Made by a program: the position numbers and the translations under genes
DNA from: Planctomycetota bacterium
Lineage (GTDB): Bacteria; Planctomycetota; OFTM77
Assembly: GCA_029260795.1 (NCBI GenBank)
Contig: JAJDCO010000105.1
Coordinates: 88,165-152,164 of the forward strand
Length of the DNA: 64,000 nucleotides
Direction: 5' to 3'
In this document: piece after piece, positions 61,912 through 64,000 of the stretch
Layout: every line of letters starts with the position of its first letter
Numbering within the stretch: the stretch's first letter is position 1
Notes under the pieces: model-generated
Seen by the model: the letters and a program-made list of their open reading frames with translations, nothing else
Database searches by the model: none
Told to the model about the DNA's origin: nothing

Positions 61912-63420
61912 TCAGTGGCCGTCATCGGACGTCGCCTCGCCCGGCGCGAGCGGGAAAGACGGCGAGGGGAATCGGCGCGACGGCAGCAAGGTCACGCGGG
62001 CCGGGATGTCCTCCATGTCTCCCGTGCGCAAGAACTCGTCGAGCTCCTTCCAGACCTCGGGCAGCTCACGGTGGATCGGGCCGAGGACGCCATGTCCGCC
62101 TCGATGGGCGAGGATCATGCGGCTGTTGGGGAAGAACGGAGCGATCTCGAAGGTGTTCTCGATCGGCGTCGAGGTGTCCCAGTCACCTTGGGCGAATACG
62201 ACGGGAACGTCGCAGAGGATGGGTGTCCGGAAGTCGTCGCCGACGTCCGGGCTGGGCCAGATGTCGGCGGTCTCGAGGTAGAGCGCGAAGTTGCGGCGTC
62301 CGAGATAGCGCGTCGCCGGATCGGTCCAGAGGCGGTGGAGACGCTCGGGAGTCACGCCCAAGCTGGAATCGATCAGGGGGCCGATGAGCTTCATCGGAGA
62401 TCCACGCGGCGGCGCCGGCTTCTTCCAGCGCTCGAGATGTCCGTGATAGAGCTCGAGGATCTGTACCGGGTCACTCCAGGGAAAGTCTTGGGCCCGGACG
62501 ACCGGGATCGTCGACGTGCTTCCGTCGTCCTGCGGGATCTCGATCGTGACGGGCGCCCGCTCCAGCCGCTCGATCACTACGCGCGCTGCCTCCGCCATGC
62601 CGCCTTCGGGCAGGTACGGCTGATAGCGCTCGTCGGCGTCGATCGCTCGCCACATGCGCTGCACGGCCGCGAACACGTAGGAAGGCATGTCGTAGCCGTG
62701 ATCGAGCGGCTCGACTCCCGAGAGCAGCGCTCGCTCGATGTGATCGGGATGGAGTCGCATGATCGCGAAGCTCCACTGGGAGCCAAAGCTCGTCCCGACC
62801 AGAGTGATCTTCTCGTATCCGAGAGCGGCACGGAGGTCGAGGACGTCCTGCGCACACTCCTTGACCGTGTAGCCTCGCAGGTCGATGTCGCGGCCCTCGA
62901 AGTCGGCGGCCGTCTTGCGAGCGAACTTCTTCCAGTGTGCGATCTCGCCCTCGGGCGTCGGAGGGTGGGCCGGATCGAAGGTCGGGGCCGGAAAGAGCGT
63001 CATCAGCATCTCACCTCGACCGCTGAAGCCGCGCTGGTCGACCATGATGAGATCGGCGTACTGCCGGTACCGGGTCGCCTCGGAGATCGCACGCAGCTTG
63101 CGGTCCGGGACATTGGACAGGAGAACGTGCAGAAACGAGAAGCCGGGCCCACCGGGAAGCAAGAAGATCGGAGGCGCCTTCGGGGGCTGAACAGTCGCGG
63201 GAATGCGTGCGAAGCCGACACCGATCATGCGACTGTCGGGGTCGCTTCGATTCTCTGGAACCGTCAGCGTGCCCAAGTCGAAAGTGACCTCCTCGCCCTC
63301 GGGGGTCGTGAACGACTTCTTCTCGATTCGGACCTCACCCGCCTTCTGGGGTGCTGCGGTTGCCGATCGACCGATCGAAAGGAGAGCGCAGGTCGAGAGG
63401 AACAGGATCGAGAGGCGCAT
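61912..63420 (-). CDS. Secreted alpha/beta hydrolase (S33-like)
   Basis: 502 residues with signal peptide (LSTCALLSIGRSATA). Features: oxyanion HGGPG-like LLPGGPGFSF, VDQRGFSGRG, nucleophile elbow GTSFGSQW (Ser211), a helical cap and a late His in AHRGGHGVLG; Asp in QGDWDTSTP. This is the proline iminopeptidase/tripeptidyl aminopeptidase group. Substrate probably peptide ends. It lies 147 bases upstream of the AtuA gene and may not be in its operon. Confidence 0.87.
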   Translation of the reverse strand: MRLSILFLSTCALLSIGRSATAAPQKAGEVRIEKKSFTTPEGEEVTFDLGTLTVPENRSDPDSRMIGVGFARIPATVQPPKAPPIFLLPGGPGFSFLHVLLSNVPDRKLRAISEATRYRQYADLIMVDQRGFSGRGEMLMTLFPAPTFDPAHPPTPEGEIAHWKKFARKTAADFEGRDIDLRGYTVKECAQDVLDLRAALGYEKITLVGTSFGSQWSFAIMRLHPDHIERALLSGVEPLDHGYDMPSYVFAAVQRMWRAIDADERYQPYLPEGGMAEAARVVIERLERAPVTIEIPQDDGSTSTIPVVRAQDFPWSDPVQILELYHGHLERWKKPAPPRGSPMKLIGPLIDSSLGVTPERLHRLWTDPATRYLGRRNFALYLETADIWPSPDVGDDFRTPILCDVPVVFAQGDWDTSTPIENTFEIAPFFPNSRMILAHRGGHGVLGPIHRELPEVWKELDEFLRTGDMEDIPARVTLLPSRRFPSPSFPLAPGEATSDDGH

Positions 63421-64000
63421 GACGGATCCAGTGCTTCGCGGGTGGGAGCGGGATTGGCATCGAGACGCTGGACTCTACTTCAACCGCGTCGGCCACGGTA
63501 GCGTCTCGAAGGCCCGGCTCAGCCTGACCGAACGACTTCCACGCTCTGTTCATTTGCTCAGATCGCAACCCCGTGTCGTGCAAGCCCTGGTGGGGCGGCG
63601 ACGCCGTTCGATCGCTCGAGTCCGATCTTTGGCCGATCACCTCTCGAGACGAGACCGTGTCGAAGGCGCGGCCGATGTTCCGACGATCCGATTCGAGGCG
63701 AGCGACCTCCCACCCGACTGAAGCCCAAGGTTGCAAAAACCTAGGCCTGTCGGGGCAGTCTTGGCCAGCCTTGTCAGGGGAAAAGGCCGGTTGGCTAGCC
63801 GCCACCCCGACTAACGGAAGGCTATTCGGACCGACTTGGTAATCATATGATATTTACCTCATTTTAGTGCAACAAGAGAGCCCGTTCGGTCACGACGCTC
63901 CGCTCCCCAGAAAACACCGTCTCGTGTTGCAAAGCTGGGATTCAGTCGAGCGGGAGGGCTTCTCGCGCACCGCTCTCTCACCCACGCTCTTCGAAGGCAA
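63421..64000. other. Gene-free stretch at the right edge
   Basis: No gene supported. Around 63840-63866 is an AT-rich block with the palindrome ATCATATGAT, unusual here. An inverted repeat with one mismatch (63868-63879 and 63920-63931) follows. It may be a regulatory region of a gene beyond the window. Confidence 0.4.

Noticed and set aside
61483..63501. 672-codon plus-strand open frame
   Set aside because: Shadow of the AtuA and hydrolase genes, which have clear motifs on the other strand.
63335..63805. 156-codon minus-strand frame at the right edge
   Set aside because: Overlaps the hydrolase N-terminus in another frame and has no recognisable motifs.

Overview
The window is GC-rich, densely coded chromosomal DNA with no plasmid, phage or IS hallmark. 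Several protein families point to a Planctomycetota or related PVC-superphylum bacterium: a fragment of a planctomycete-type ECF sigma factor, a very long secreted protein joining ThuA, LamG, DUF6797-like and propeller domains, secreted TPR-CHAT proteins, a ~720-residue GreA of the kind known from Chlamydiae, a secreted DUF1028 protein and a long protein of carboxypeptidase-regulatory-like repeats. This placement is inference from family content. No rRNA, tRNA, CRISPR array or transposase was recognised.

Layout. 1-2.3 kb: end of a secreted beta-propeller gene, an ECF sigma remnant and an LRR-like lipoprotein. 2.3-10.1 kb: the ThuA/LamG giant and the first TPR-CHAT protein, on the minus strand. 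10.2-14.9 kb: a phosphohexomutase divergent from a nucleoside salvage operon (CNT transporter, purine nucleoside phosphorylase, cytidine deaminase) and a Pmp3-like peptide. 15-20.5 kb: a SWIM/SNF2 pair in which the SNF2 protein has a long RG-rich N-terminus encoded by DNA repeats. 21-28.3 kb: DUF1028 protein, giant GreA and three paralogous secreted proteins of unknown function. 28.6-36 kb: second TPR-CHAT protein, a lipoprotein, MazG, an MGDG-synthase-like glycosyltransferase and NadA. 36.4-42.6 kb: a secreted subtilase behind a hairpin-rich leader, a 1260-residue anchored repeat protein and a small lipoprotein. 42.7-45.3 kb: RpiB-like protein, DeoC and a uridine-phosphorylase-family protein. 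45.3-53.8 kb: propeller, RadA, a VOC remnant, two membrane proteins, an RluA-family enzyme, RecD2 and RsgA. 54.3-57 kb: M20 hydrolase, lipoprotein and YbjN-like protein. 57.3-58.7 kb: three tandem Hsp20 genes. 59-63.4 kb: phosphate acetyltransferase, a split AtuA pair and an alpha/beta hydrolase.

The most interesting signal is at 42.7-44.3 kb. DeoC and the RpiB-like protein both begin with a short amphipathic helix, in DeoC very like the PduP encapsulation peptide, followed by linkers. This suggests they are cargo of a bacterial microcompartment that degrades (deoxy)ribose phosphates. No shell gene lies in the window. The uptake and phosphorolysis genes at 11.7-14.6 kb and 44.4-45.3 kb would feed this route, and Pta at 59 kb could act on its acetyl-CoA product. 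Other points of interest are the three-paralog secreted family, the CNT transporter with a secreted TPR-like head, and the two secreted TPR-CHAT proteins.
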